This document shows positions 25,597-34,226 of a stretch of DNA of 64,000 bases, piece by piece (position 1 is the first letter of the stretch; each line of letters begins with the position of its first letter). The stretch comes from Methanoculleus caldifontis (GTDB lineage: Archaea; Halobacteriota; Methanomicrobia; Methanomicrobiales; Methanoculleaceae). The notes under the pieces are model-generated. The model was not told the origin of the DNA. It saw nothing but the letters and a program-made list of their open reading frames with translations, and did not search any database. The stretch spans positions 1,302,001 through 1,366,000 of the forward strand of contig NZ_WBKO01000001.1 in assembly GCF_032842345.1 (NCBI RefSeq). The letters are read 5' to 3'. The position numbers were made by a program, and so were the translations under genes.

Positions 25597-27279
25597 TCAG
25601 GCGGTTGCCCCTGCGGGGACCCTCGAGAAGACGTCGATGTTCCTGCTTCCCGACTTCCCGTCCCGCAGGAAGTAGTACTCGAGCAGCCTGTCTTTGTTCT
25701 CTTCATACGAGAACCAGTAGTTCAGCCGGTAGGTCTCCTTCTCGTACCCTTCGAGAGCCGGGTAGGTGTTGCCGTCGTGGGTGATCACGAGGTCGTAGTT
25801 GCCCCCGTAGATCGTCTGCTCGCTCACTTTCTGGCCGAAATAGGATAGTTTCGAGGCTCCCTCCCCCCGGTAGTACCACGGCAGCGGCCAGTAGTTGTCG
25901 GTCGCGATCGCCACGCGGTCCGCGGCATCGATCATGGAAAAGACCTCCCGGAGGTCTTCGGAGTTCTGCACCTGCACGATGGGGCCGTTGATATCCGCCG
26001 GGGTGAACGCCACGTGGAACATCACCGCGACCAGGAAGATGCTTGCCGCGACGGCGATGACTGCCTTTCTCGTGGTCATCGCATAGACCGCAACGAAGAT
26101 CATCGGCAGGAGCTGGTGGAGGATCAGCCACGGCACCTTCTCGCCGATGTAAGCGTAGGCTGCGATCGAGAGAAGCATCCAGAAGATGGCGAACCGTGTA
26201 AACTCCTTCTGCCGATCGATCGGCTGGATCTCCCCGCCACCCGAAAGGATCTCACGGAGCCGGTCCGTCCAGCCCTGTGGCTGGAGGGCGGGGGGAGGAG
26301 TCGCAACCTCAGGGATTCCCTCTTCCGCTTCCTCGGCCTCTCCTCCTTCTTTAAGGGTTCCTGCATGACGCATCTTCCGCTCTCTCCGGCGGGAGATACT
26401 ACCCCGGATATCTATGAACTGCAACGCCCCAATAACTGCGAGGATCAGGATCGGCAACTCATAGAGGATGAAGAGCAGCATGTAGAAGTAGGGCGGCCCT
26501 CCGAGGCGCTGCATCTGGTGCATCGAGGTCCAATGCTCGATGGCCCGGAGCCACCACGTCGTGATCATCTCCGGGTGGGCGCCGAACGACGAGTAAAAGG
26601 TTGCCATGATCCCGAAGACTATGAGGGCGACGAGCGCGAGATCCCGGACCCAGTGTATCGGGAGCCGCACCTTCCTCGCCCAGACCAGGTAGAGAAGATA
26701 TGCCCCGAAGATCAGGATGACGATCGGCATGTTCTCCATCGTGGAAATTCCGAGGCCGATCACCGTCCCGGCGATGAGTGCATACCTCATCTGGTGCCGC
26801 TCAAAGTAGTAAAGCAGGGCGACGAGGAGCACCATCGTGAAGAAGATGATGAATGGATCGTCCCGGAGGAACCGCGAGAAGTAGACCATGTTCGGCGATA
26901 CGGCGATGAAGAGCGCCGCTACCAGGGTCTGCTTCTTATCGAGGTATCCGAGTTTGTAGATCGGGTAGAGCAGCGGAACGAGCAGAGTGCCGAGCAGCGC
27001 CGGGACAAGCCTCCCTACGAGATCTGAGTCGCCGAGGAGTGCAAACATCCCGGCCGTGACGTAGTAGCGCAACGGCCCGTGATACATGGGGTCGTAGATG
27101 TAGGTCCCTTCGGTCAGGAGCCGGTACGAGAACCACGCGTGAATGGCCTCGTCGTGGTGAAAGAGCTTTAAGTCGAGAGCGTAAAAACGGAGAGCAATTG
27201 TGGCCAGAAGTATGAGGAGGAAAAGCCCCTCGAATGAGAGCAGCTCACGGCCTCTTGCCGTGAACGTGGCGGCCTTCAC
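25597..27279 (-). CDS. Agl23-like TIGR03663 membrane protein (GT-C/PMT-related)
   Basis: A 560-residue polytopic membrane protein of the TIGR03663 family, annotated in haloarchaea as flippase-activity-associated Agl23. The first extracytoplasmic loop carries the acidic motif LFHHDEAIHAWFSYRLL, as in PMT-type GT-C enzymes; HGPLRYYVTAGMFALLGDSD and YFSRFLRDDPFIIFFTM follow. A charged cytoplasmic insert (about 290-330) and a soluble C-terminal region complete it. It begins only 12 bases after the rps10 stop codon, so it probably shares the tuf-rps10 transcript. The reaction is unproven. Confidence 0.85.
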   Translation of the reverse strand: MKAATFTARGRELLSFEGLFLLILLATIALRFYALDLKLFHHDEAIHAWFSYRLLTEGTYIYDPMYHGPLRYYVTAGMFALLGDSDLVGRLVPALLGTLLVPLLYPIYKLGYLDKKQTLVAALFIAVSPNMVYFSRFLRDDPFIIFFTMVLLVALLYYFERHQMRYALIAGTVIGLGISTMENMPIVILIFGAYLLYLVWARKVRLPIHWVRDLALVALIVFGIMATFYSSFGAHPEMITTWWLRAIEHWTSMHQMQRLGGPPYFYMLLFILYELPILILAVIGALQFIDIRGSISRRRERKMRHAGTLKEGGEAEEAEEGIPEVATPPPALQPQGWTDRLREILSGGGEIQPIDRQKEFTRFAIFWMLLSIAAYAYIGEKVPWLILHQLLPMIFVAVYAMTTRKAVIAVAASIFLVAVMFHVAFTPADINGPIVQVQNSEDLREVFSMIDAADRVAIATDNYWPLPWYYRGEGASKLSYFGQKVSEQTIYGGNYDLVITHDGNTYPALEGYEKETYRLNYWFSYEENKDRLLEYYFLRDGKSGSRNIDVFSRVPAGATA

Positions 27280-27291
27280 GCCGCTTTCACC

Positions 27292-27600
27292 TCAACTCTC
27301 CAGCACAATCTCTATGCCGATGTCTTTTGGCACCTGAATGCGCATCAGCTGACGCAGTGCACGCTCGTCGGCGTCGATGTCGATGAGCCTCTTGTGCACC
27401 CGCATCTGCCAGCGGTCCCAGGTTGCAGTACCTTCGCCGTCAGGGCTCTTCCTGGTGGGCACCACGAGTTTCTTCGTGGGCAGCGGGATCGGACCTGCCA
27501 GATTGACGCCGGTACGCTCTGCTATCTCTCTGATCCTGTCACAGACCATCTCGATTTTCTCAAAGTCAGTGCCTGAAAGACGTATTCTGGCCTTCTGCAT
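27292..27600 (-). CDS. rps10: 30S ribosomal protein S10
   Basis: A 102-residue protein with the family segments [39 protein letters not shown] and the C-terminal [19 protein letters not shown]. It follows EF-1 alpha by 28 bases, the normal archaeal tuf-rps10 order. Confidence 0.97.
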   Translation of the reverse strand: MQKARIRLSGTDFEKIEMVCDRIREIAERTGVNLAGPIPLPTKKLVVPTRKSPDGEGTATWDRWQMRVHKRLIDIDADERALRQLMRIQVPKDIGIEIVLES

Positions 27601-27628
27601 AGTTCCACCAAAAAATATGGGTACCTGG

Positions 27629-28906
27629 TTATCTCATCTGCTTGGGGGTGATGTTGATGCACACACCTGCCGCGATGGTCGATCCCATATCACGGACAGC
27701 GAACCGGCCGAGCTGCGGGATCTCTTTGACCTTCTCGATGACCATGGGCTGAGTCGGCTTGATCTTGACGATAGCGGCATCGCCGGTCTTGAGGAACGTG
27801 GGGTTCTCCTCCTTGACCTGACCTGTGCGGGGGTCGAGCTTCTTCTGGAGTTCGACGAAGGTGCACGCGATCTGGGCGGTGTGGCAGTGGAAGACCGGGG
27901 TGTAGCCGACGGTCAGAGCGCTGGGGTGGTGAAGCACGACGACCTGCGCGATGAACTCGTCTGCAACGGTCGGCGGCACGTCGGCGGGACCGCAGACGTC
28001 GCCACGGCGGATGTCACCCTTGCCGATACCACGGACGTTGAACCCGACGTTGTCGCCGGGGAGCGCCTGCGGGATCTCTTCGTGGTGCATCTCGATGGAC
28101 TTGATCTCACCATCTTTGTTCGCGGGCATGAAGTTGACCTTCATTCCCTTCTTCATGATGCCGGTCTCGACACGGCCGACAGGCACGGTCCCGATACCGG
28201 AGATGGAGTAGACGTCCTGGATGGGGAGGCGCATGGGCAGGGTCGTGGGCTTCTCGGGCTCGGTGAGCGTGTTGAGTGCGGCGAGCAGCGTGTTTCCCTT
28301 GTACCAGGGGGTGTTCGCGCTGGGCTTGGAGATGTTGTCCCCAACGAACGAGCTCATCGGGATGAAGCTGATGGCCTCGGGCTTGTAGCCGACCATCTTA
28401 AGCAGCTGGGAGAGCTGTTCCTTGACCTCGTTGTAGCGCTTCTCGTCGTACTTGACGGCATCCATCTTGTTGATGCCGATGATCAGCTGGTTGATGCCGA
28501 GCGTACGGGACAGGAAGACGTGCTCCTTGGTCTGCTCCATCACGCCGTCGGGTGCGGCGACGACCAGCAGTGCGGCGTCTGCCTGGGAGGCGCCCGTGAT
28601 CATGTTCTTGACGAAGTCACGGTGGCCGGGGCAGTCCACGACCGTGAAGTAGAACTTGTCGGTGTCGAACCGCTTGTGGGCGATATCGATGGTGATACCA
28701 CGCTCACGCTCTTCCTTGAGGCTGTCCATAACCCAGGCGAACTCGAACGAGCCCTTACCCTTGGATTCGGCCTCCTTCCTGAACCCCTCGATGATGTGGG
28801 GCGCTACCGCTCCAGTCTCAAAGAGCAACCGGCCGACGGTGGTAGATTTCCCGTGGTCGATGTGTCCAATTACTGCTAAATTCATGTGGGGCTTTTCAAC
28901 TGCCAT
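27629..28906 (-). CDS. tuf: Translation elongation factor 1 alpha
   Basis: The GTPase that delivers aminoacyl-tRNA to the ribosome; 425 residues, full length. All G motifs are present: [10 protein letters not shown], the switch region [26 protein letters not shown] and NKMDAVKYD. Domains 2 and 3 follow ([12 protein letters not shown] type segment [20 protein letters not shown]). It heads the tuf-rps10 unit. Confidence 0.98.
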   Translation of the reverse strand: MAVEKPHMNLAVIGHIDHGKSTTVGRLLFETGAVAPHIIEGFRKEAESKGKGSFEFAWVMDSLKEERERGITIDIAHKRFDTDKFYFTVVDCPGHRDFVKNMITGASQADAALLVVAAPDGVMEQTKEHVFLSRTLGINQLIIGINKMDAVKYDEKRYNEVKEQLSQLLKMVGYKPEAISFIPMSSFVGDNISKPSANTPWYKGNTLLAALNTLTEPEKPTTLPMRLPIQDVYSISGIGTVPVGRVETGIMKKGMKVNFMPANKDGEIKSIEMHHEEIPQALPGDNVGFNVRGIGKGDIRRGDVCGPADVPPTVADEFIAQVVVLHHPSALTVGYTPVFHCHTAQIACTFVELQKKLDPRTGQVKEENPTFLKTGDAAIVKIKPTQPMVIEKVKEIPQLGRFAVRDMGSTIAAGVCINITPKQMR

Positions 28907-28986
28907 AGATAGTATCCTCCACTCAAATAGGCGTGTCAGCTCGAACAGCCTGCTTATGCGAGTATCTTATACGTAGGACGTTCTCA

Positions 28987-28996
28987 ATATAAAGCA
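28987..28996 (-). promoter_or_regulatory. TATA box of the tuf-rps10 operon
   Basis: On the minus strand GCTTTATATT lies about 82 bases before the tuf start, implying a leader of about 55 bases. It is the most box-like TATA sequence in the spacer. Confidence 0.55.
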
Positions 28997-29084
28997 TTTC
29001 TGTCTGCGTCAAAAGCGTACATTCTCCGGAATCCCTTGCTAATCGACAGAATCTTATTCTCCTGAAATCTACGTTCTTCGTACC

Positions 29085-29387
29085 ATGAAGACGCTTGAGT
29101 TTCACCGTGACGGTGCCGGGGACCGGGTGACGGTCACATGCGCAGATCGTGAGGTCTCGGTCCACTCCCACTGCGGCTACTGCCGGCACTGTGCGGGTGT
29201 CCGGGTGGGTAGGCGGACGATTCCGACGCCGCAGCGCCAGGCTCTCTCGGGTATGGGGGGGAGCCCGAACCCGGACGAGAGCCTGCTGAACGCCGCAGTC
29301 ATGTTCAACACCCTCGTCCGGGACGGCAGCGCCATCGAGTGCGAGGACGATGCGGGCAAAGGGTTCTGCTCGATGTACCGCCGCTAG
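29085..29387 (+). CDS. Small Cys-containing hypothetical protein
   Basis: A 100-residue cytoplasmic protein with no family I can name. It has a CGYCRHCAG motif at about 40-48 plus isolated Cys at positions near 20, 86 and 94, so a small metal or Fe-S site is possible. The remaining sequence (PNPDESLLNAAVMFNTLVRD) is plausible globular protein. No clear ribosome site precedes ATG 29085, which may mean a leaderless transcript. Confidence 0.55.
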   Translation: MKTLEFHRDGAGDRVTVTCADREVSVHSHCGYCRHCAGVRVGRRTIPTPQRQALSGMGGSPNPDESLLNAAVMFNTLVRDGSAIECEDDAGKGFCSMYRR

Positions 29388-29458
29388 GTCCGGTACCTCT
29401 CTCTGCGGGGCGGTCTTTGGCCGTAGCCGCCTCCGCAGCCGGCGCGGGGGCGGTCCCC

Positions 29459-30340
29459 TCACTCCGCTGCCGCGATCTCTTTCGGCCCGAACTCTTTCTG
29501 AATCCCTTCGGCAAACTTATCGTACCCGATCTCGTCCATCTGGTCGGCGAGGAGCCGGTCGCTCCAGGCGTTGCGATAGATCCAGTAGACGATACGATCG
29601 ATCACCTCGACGACCTCCTCTTCGGTCTCGACGGTGACGAGTTCCCGTCCTGCGCGGGGCGCGGCGCCGCGGCGCCCCCCTACGGTGATCTGGTAGTGAG
29701 CGTACTCGGATTTCAGGAGGTGGTAGGGGCAGGAGTGGACGCAGATGCCGCACTGGGTGCACTTCCCCTCGTCAAGGATGGAGATGCCGTTCTTTATGGC
29801 TATGGCGCACTGTCTGCAGTACTCCACGCAGGTGCCGCACCCCGTGCAGAGTCCGGTCGTGCGCAACGGCCGGATCCTGCCGATGATCCCGATGTCGTTT
29901 AAGAGCGGGCTGTTGCACATGTGGGTGCAGCCGGATATGGCTATGCGAAGCCGTATCGGGAGTTCTTTCCCGAAGACCTTCTCGTCGACCTTTCGGGCCA
30001 GATCGATCGTCTCGCAGTTGGCATACTTGCACCGCTCCGTGCCCGGGCAGGCCATGATATTCACGACCTCGTTGTGCTCCGCCCCGATCGGGGTTCCGTT
30101 CTTCTCGAGGGCTCTGGCTATCTTCGTGAGGTTCTCGGGCTTCACATGGGGGATCTCCACCGCCTGGCGCATGGTGAGGTGGAGGGAGCCGTCTCCGTAC
30201 TTCTCGCTGATCTTTGCAAGGTGTTTGATCTGATCTGCGGAGAGGACTCCTGCCGGAACTCGCAGCCGCACCGTCGCGTAGTCCGCGTTCCGCTCGGTGA
30301 TGATCCCTCCCCGGGAATGGAGGGTATGATCGTGCATCAT
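29459..30340 (-). CDS. Small sulfite-reductase-like siroheme/Fe-S protein
   Basis: A 293-residue redox protein of the dissimilatory-sulfite-reductase-like group found in methanogens. After an N-terminal ferredoxin-like half-domain it has the siroheme-[4Fe-4S] binding pattern: CPGTERC (C-x5-C) and CTHMC (C-x3-C). Two ferredoxin clusters are inserted, CTGCGTCVEYC...C and CTQCGICVHSC. It may reduce sulfite or a related small molecule; the physiological role of this group is open. ATG 30340 (MMHDHTLHS) is used; an extension to 30391 adds an odd Cys/Tyr-rich stretch and was not accepted. Confidence 0.85.
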   Translation of the reverse strand: MMHDHTLHSRGGIITERNADYATVRLRVPAGVLSADQIKHLAKISEKYGDGSLHLTMRQAVEIPHVKPENLTKIARALEKNGTPIGAEHNEVVNIMACPGTERCKYANCETIDLARKVDEKVFGKELPIRLRIAISGCTHMCNSPLLNDIGIIGRIRPLRTTGLCTGCGTCVEYCRQCAIAIKNGISILDEGKCTQCGICVHSCPYHLLKSEYAHYQITVGGRRGAAPRAGRELVTVETEEEVVEVIDRIVYWIYRNAWSDRLLADQMDEIGYDKFAEGIQKEFGPKEIAAAE

Positions 30341-30377
30341 TCTACAGTAGTAGCAGCAACCGGGATAAAAAAGGTAG

Positions 30378-31088
30378 TTACAGGAGTGCAAGGAGGAGAA
30401 TGACGCCGGCTCTGACGATCTCGTTTGAGGCGCCGACGACGTCGCCGTTCACCCCGCCAAAGAGGCGCCGGGAGAGAAAGAGCATCAGTGCGACGATGGC
30501 GGCCGTGACCGCGAGGGCGAGCGCGACACCTGCCGGGGGTACCGGCAGCAGGAAGAGGGGGAGCGTGAGCAGCGTTGCCGGGACGAGAAACCACGGCCGT
30601 GCAAACTGGTGGAGGTAGGAGTGGATCCCTTCGCGGAACGGTGCGCCGAGCGTCGTGAGATAGGACATCGCGGTCTTTGCGCAGACCTCGGCGATGAGGA
30701 TGGCTGCCGGGAGGTACGCGACGGTCTGGAGGCCTGAGAACGCGATGAGCGTGACGATGATCCCTGCCGCGACGGCGCCGGCCCCGGTGGTCCGGTCGGT
30801 CATGGCGGCGATCCTCTTCTCCCGGCTCCCGTGGGCCATGAGCCCGTCGCCGAAGTCCAGCAGCCCGTCGAAGTGGTTGCACCCGGAGAGGACGAGCGCC
30901 GTGGCGAGGGCGACGGCCGCGCCCACCACCGGCGAGGCTATCACGGAGACGACGGCGGCCGCTATCCCGCCGATCACGTACCCGGCTATCGGGTACAGGT
31001 AGGAGCGGCGGGCGAAGTGGTCGAACTCGACCGGTCTCCCCAGGGGGAGCGAGGTGCAGAACTGCAGGAGGGCGAGGACGGATTTCAC
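30378..31088 (-). CDS. cobS: Adenosylcobinamide-GDP ribazoletransferase (cobalamin synthase)
   Basis: A 236-residue integral membrane enzyme joining adenosylcobinamide-GDP with alpha-ribazole (phosphate) in the last part of corrinoid synthesis. The active-site region SGCNHFDGLLDFGDGLMAHG with its acidic residues and the following RIAAMTDRTTGAGAVAAG are diagnostic. It overlaps cobZ by four bases, so the two are translationally coupled. Methanogens need corrinoid for the Mtr methyltransferase. Confidence 0.95.
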   Translation of the reverse strand: MKSVLALLQFCTSLPLGRPVEFDHFARRSYLYPIAGYVIGGIAAAVVSVIASPVVGAAVALATALVLSGCNHFDGLLDFGDGLMAHGSREKRIAAMTDRTTGAGAVAAGIIVTLIAFSGLQTVAYLPAAILIAEVCAKTAMSYLTTLGAPFREGIHSYLHQFARPWFLVPATLLTLPLFLLPVPPAGVALALAVTAAIVALMLFLSRRLFGGVNGDVVGASNEIVRAGVILLLALL

Positions 31089-31528
31089 ATCGATCCCATC
31101 GACTCGCTGTAGAGGCGCGACGTGCAGCCCGCGATCAGCCCGGCGACGGCGTCGTCGAGGAACGGTCCGAGTTTGGCGAGGATTCCCGGCTTCTTCTGGT
31201 CGTAGCGGGTGAACTCGAACCGCGCATAGGTTCCCCCGATAACTTCCGCAATAGCCATCCCGATGATCTCGTCGGAGAGCAGGAAGACCGGGTCGTCGGC
31301 GATCTCGGAGTTCTTCCGCTTCCAGTAGAGTTCGTCCTCGAGCAGGACGGCGGAAAGGAGGAGGGACGAGACGTTCGGGTCCCGGAGGGCCTTCTCTATC
31401 TTCGCATCCAGCCTGCTTGCAGCCTCGTCCGCACTGATCCCGTGGGAGACGTAGAGTTCCATCGCGGAGGCGACGATATCGCTCCTCGTGATGCCTTTCT
31501 CCTCCAGCCTGCGCTCTATCTCGAACAT
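31085..31528 (-). CDS. cobZ: Alpha-ribazole phosphatase, PgpA-related CobZ type
   Basis: 147 residues from ATG 31528 (MFEIERRLEEKGI), related to the phosphatidylglycerophosphatase A fold. In Methanosarcina mazei the homologous CobZ dephosphorylates alpha-ribazole-5-phosphate, replacing bacterial CobC. The segments FLLSDEIIGMAIAEVIGG and KLGPFLDDAVAGLIAGCTSRLY are the PgpA-like motifs. Its overlap with cobS supports the cobalamin role over lipid metabolism. Longer frames upstream run into the 74-base repeats and are not coding. Confidence 0.87.
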   Translation of the reverse strand: MFEIERRLEEKGITRSDIVASAMELYVSHGISADEAASRLDAKIEKALRDPNVSSLLLSAVLLEDELYWKRKNSEIADDPVFLLSDEIIGMAIAEVIGGTYARFEFTRYDQKKPGILAKLGPFLDDAVAGLIAGCTSRLYSESMGSM

Positions 31529-31592
31529 CGTTGAAGTATTGGCACCGGGAGGTATTTTGGCGTTTGGTAATTTGCGACGGGCGCTCGCGCCC

Positions 31593-31850
31593 GCAGGCGC
31601 GAGCGGCCGGAGCTTGAGAAAACGCGAAGCGTTTTCGAGTGCGACGGGCAAAAAGGCCTTAGCGCCGCAGGCGCGAGCGGCCGGAGCTTGAGAAAACGCG
31701 AAGCGTTTTCGAGTGCGGCGGGCGAAAGAGCCTTAGCACCGCAGGCGCGAGCGGCCGGAGCTTGAGAAAACGCGAAGCGTTTTCGAGTGCGACGGGCAAA
31801 AAGGCCTTAGCGCCGCAGGTGCGAGCGGCCGGAGCGGCCGGAGTTTGAAC
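31593..31850. repeat. 74-bp tandem repeat, three full copies plus a partial
   Basis: Copies begin at 31593, 31667, 31741 and 31815, an exact 74-base spacing. Each has the perfect hairpin GAAAACGC-GAA-GCGTTTTC and the GC-rich words GCGAGCGGCCGGAGC and GGCCTTAGCGCC. Copies differ at few positions. The reverse complement of the unit contains TTCTCAAGCTCCGG, shared with the 42.63-kb repeat and, with a change, with 15.9 kb. Confidence 0.9.
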
Positions 31851-31875
31851 CTGATCTGGCGTGATGCCACACGGG

Positions 31876-31968
31876 CTCACGCGAAGCCGCGAAGGCGCGA
31901 AGTCGGAGCATTGATTGGCTCCTGATCGGCTCCTTCACGTTCTTCGCGGCTTCGCGCCTTCGCGTGAG
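31876..31968. repeat. 27-bp-arm inverted repeat next to the tandem repeat
   Basis: Left arm 31876-31902 and right arm 31942-31968 are complementary over 27 bases except four positions, where GCC and GGC units are swapped. The arms are built of GCGAAG modules and enclose a 39-base loop. Related to the inverted repeat at 16109-16178. Confidence 0.8.
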
Positions 31969-32086
31969 ATCACACCTGTTCAGGGCTCTCTGAAGTTCGA
32001 GCACCCGAAGCCCGCGGCTCGCGGGCGCACTCCGTCCCGCCCCCTACCGTAACCTCTTCCATCCCGCGGCGCCAACCCTGTACGTA

Positions 32087-33103
32087 ATGTCTCACCCCTT
32101 CCTCTCCGAAGATCCCGGATTCCGGCCTCGCCGCCCGATGATGGCGCTGGTCCTCGGCAATACCATGCTCTCCACCGTCCCCGGCATATCGGGCGCCGGG
32201 CCTACCCCGGAAAAGACCCTGCTCACGCCGGTTCTCGACGCGGAACTGGTCACCACCGGCGCGATCACGAGCGTCCCGGCCCGGCCGAACACCCCTACCG
32301 GGTGCCCGACGCCCGCGACCATCACCCGGTCCATGATGGAACTGACCGGTCTCGCCCCCGTCATCATCAACGCCGGGCTCGCCCACTCTCCCACCGTCCC
32401 CTGTCTCGACGTCTACGGGAGCGCGGGCGGCGATCCGCGGGTGGAGGACGCGGTGCCGCAGGCGGCGCTCCTCTTCGAGCGCGGGGAGATGGTCGGCAGA
32501 CTGCTCTCGCAGTATAGCGACCTCCTGATGCTCGGCGAGTGCGTCCCCGGCGGGACGACGACCGCTCTCTGTGTCCTCCGGGCGCTCGGCTACGATGCCT
32601 CGGTCAGCAGCGCCTTCGCCGAGAACCCTCTCGGCCTGAAGGATGCCGTCTGCAGGGAGGTGCTTGCCCGGGTCCGAAAGACCGGTGCGAGAGAGCCCCT
32701 GGAGATCCTCCGTGCCGCGGGCGACCCCATGATGCCGGTCGCGGCAGGGATCGCGAGCGCGTATGCCGGGGATATCCTCTTTGCCGGCGGGACGCAGATG
32801 CTTGCCGTCGCGGCTACCCTGAAGGCGCTCGGGAAGAGGGTGCCGCACCTTGCGACGACGGTCTACGTCAGGGACGATCCTTCCGCCGGGTTCTCGCGGT
32901 CGGTCGCTGACGTCGGCACCAGGGCCTACTTCGTCGACCCGAACTTCGCCGGCATCGGGCATCCCGGCCTCGCCCGCTACTGCATCGGCGAAGTCAAGGA
33001 GGGGATGGGGGCCGGCGGCGCCCTGACGCTTGCCTATCTTATGGGCCACGAGCCCGAGGCGATCACGAGAAAAGTCTTTGATTTCGTCGGGCAGTATGCC
33101 TGA
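32087..33103 (+). CDS. cobT: Archaeal CobT, nicotinate-nucleotide-dependent phosphoribosyltransferase
   Basis: A 338-residue protein of the archaeal CobT (TIGR00303/UPF0284) family, which activates the lower-ligand base to alpha-ribazole phosphate for cobalamin. Characteristic stretches are LGNTMLSTVPGISGAGPTPE, PTVPCLDVYGSAGGDPR, GECVPGGTTTALCVLRALGY and the Gly-rich MGAGGALTLAYLMGH at the C-terminus. It faces away from cobS-cobZ, from which it is separated by 558 bases of repeats. Confidence 0.9.
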   Translation: MSHPFLSEDPGFRPRRPMMALVLGNTMLSTVPGISGAGPTPEKTLLTPVLDAELVTTGAITSVPARPNTPTGCPTPATITRSMMELTGLAPVIINAGLAHSPTVPCLDVYGSAGGDPRVEDAVPQAALLFERGEMVGRLLSQYSDLLMLGECVPGGTTTALCVLRALGYDASVSSAFAENPLGLKDAVCREVLARVRKTGAREPLEILRAAGDPMMPVAAGIASAYAGDILFAGGTQMLAVAATLKALGKRVPHLATTVYVRDDPSAGFSRSVADVGTRAYFVDPNFAGIGHPGLARYCIGEVKEGMGAGGALTLAYLMGHEPEAITRKVFDFVGQYA

Positions 33104-33141
33104 GGGAAGGACTATACCTTTTTACACCCATCTTATAAGCA

Positions 33142-33696
33142 ATGCTTCCACTCTATGTGGTCAACAATCACGGACAGTTCAATCACCTGATCCTCAGGGC
33201 GCTCCGCGACATGGACGTCGAGGCCACGATGATCTCAAACGAGACCCCCCCTGCCGAGGTCGCCCGGGGCTGCCGGGGTATCATCCTCGGCGGCGGCCCG
33301 ACCCTCGATCGCATCGGGGCCGCTCCCGCGTACCTTGATCTCGGCCTCCCGGTCCTCGGCATCTGCCTCGGGCTGCACATCATGGCGACGGCCCGCGGCG
33401 GCGCCGTCCGCCGGGGGGCAAGCGGGGGGTTCGGCGCGGTCGAGGTCGATGTCCTCGACCGGGACGGCATCCTCCAGGGCTACCCGGAGAGGATGCAGGT
33501 CTGGGCGTCTCACGCGGATGAGGTCTCGGTGGTCCCGGAAGGGTTTGTCCGGCTCGCGGAATCGGCTATCTGTGGCGTGGAGTCGATGGCGTCTCCCGAT
33601 GAACGCCTCTACGGTGTCCAGTGGCACCCGGAGGTCAGTCATACCGTCAATGGACGGCTTCTCCTTGAGAACTTCAACCGGATATGCTCGGAGTAG
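33142..33696 (+). CDS. guaAA: GMP synthase glutaminase subunit
   Basis: A 184-residue class I glutamine amidotransferase that supplies ammonia to the separate ATP-pyrophosphatase subunit of archaeal GMP synthase. The nucleophile Cys is in LGICLGLHIMA, and the His-Glu pair in QWHPEVSHT. ATG 33142 directly follows TATAAGCA, so the message probably has a very short leader. Its last 13 bases overlap the next gene. Confidence 0.94.
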   Translation: MLPLYVVNNHGQFNHLILRALRDMDVEATMISNETPPAEVARGCRGIILGGGPTLDRIGAAPAYLDLGLPVLGICLGLHIMATARGGAVRRGASGGFGAVEVDVLDRDGILQGYPERMQVWASHADEVSVVPEGFVRLAESAICGVESMASPDERLYGVQWHPEVSHTVNGRLLLENFNRICSE

Positions 33697-34226
33697 ACGA
33701 TGTTGCAGGCAGGGTCGGAACCATCGGGTTCCGCTGCCGGGGGTGCGGGGCCTGCTGCCGGCGGGTCGCTGAGGACTCGAACCTGGTGCTGGTGAGCCCT
33801 GCTGAGGTCCGGGCGATCATGGCTGCGACCACTATGGCCTGGGACGAGGTCGCCGAGCCGTACCCCGAGTTCATCGATGCCGGAAACGGCGGGGAATACA
33901 CGCTCGCCTGGTGCGTCCGCCGCACTGCCGACGCCTGCATCTTTCTCTGCGAAGGACGGTGCTCCATCTACGCCCATCGCCCCTGGATCTGCCGCACGTA
34001 CCCGTTCATGCTCGTGGATGACGACCTGATGGTCTCCGAGTGTCCCGGCATCGGGGCGCCCATCTCCCCCCGCGACGCGCAGGCTCTCGGTGCCGACCTT
34101 TGCAGTCGGCAGGCGGCAGAGGGGGCGGAGGAGGCCGGTCTCCGCGGAGTCTTCGAGAGAACGACGGTGCCGCCGGGGAGGCGTGCCGTGATCGACAGCG
34201 AAGGCGTGAAGGTGGTCCATGGCTGA
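33684..34226 (+). CDS. YkgJ-family Cys-cluster (zinc/iron chelatase-like) protein
   Basis: 180 residues with the CxxCxxCC-type metal-binding core: FRCRGCGACCRRVAED near residue 17, then CEGRCSIYAHRPWICRTYPF near 88-107. The family is known as putative zinc- or iron-chelatase/Fe-S protein of unknown function. Overlap with guaAA (13 bases) and with the TraB gene (8 bases) places it in a translationally coupled three-gene unit. Confidence 0.88.
   Translation: MLGVDDVAGRVGTIGFRCRGCGACCRRVAEDSNLVLVSPAEVRAIMAATTMAWDEVAEPYPEFIDAGNGGEYTLAWCVRRTADACIFLCEGRCSIYAHRPWICRTYPFMLVDDDLMVSECPGIGAPISPRDAQALGADLCSRQAAEGAEEAGLRGVFERTTVPPGRRAVIDSEGVKVVHG

Noticed and set aside
30341-30391. N-terminal Cys/Tyr-rich extension of the siroheme protein
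   Set aside because: It would overlap the cobS end, lacks a ribosome site and is not expected in the family; ATG 30340 fits better.
31593-31850. CRISPR array at the tandem repeat
   Set aside because: The full 74-base period is conserved with no unique spacers, unlike CRISPR.
31529-31880. Open frames through the 74-bp repeats giving repeated peptide ENASRFLKLRPLAPA
   Set aside because: They exist only because the DNA repeats in a period that keeps short frames open; no start signals or relatives. The cobZ start is 31528.
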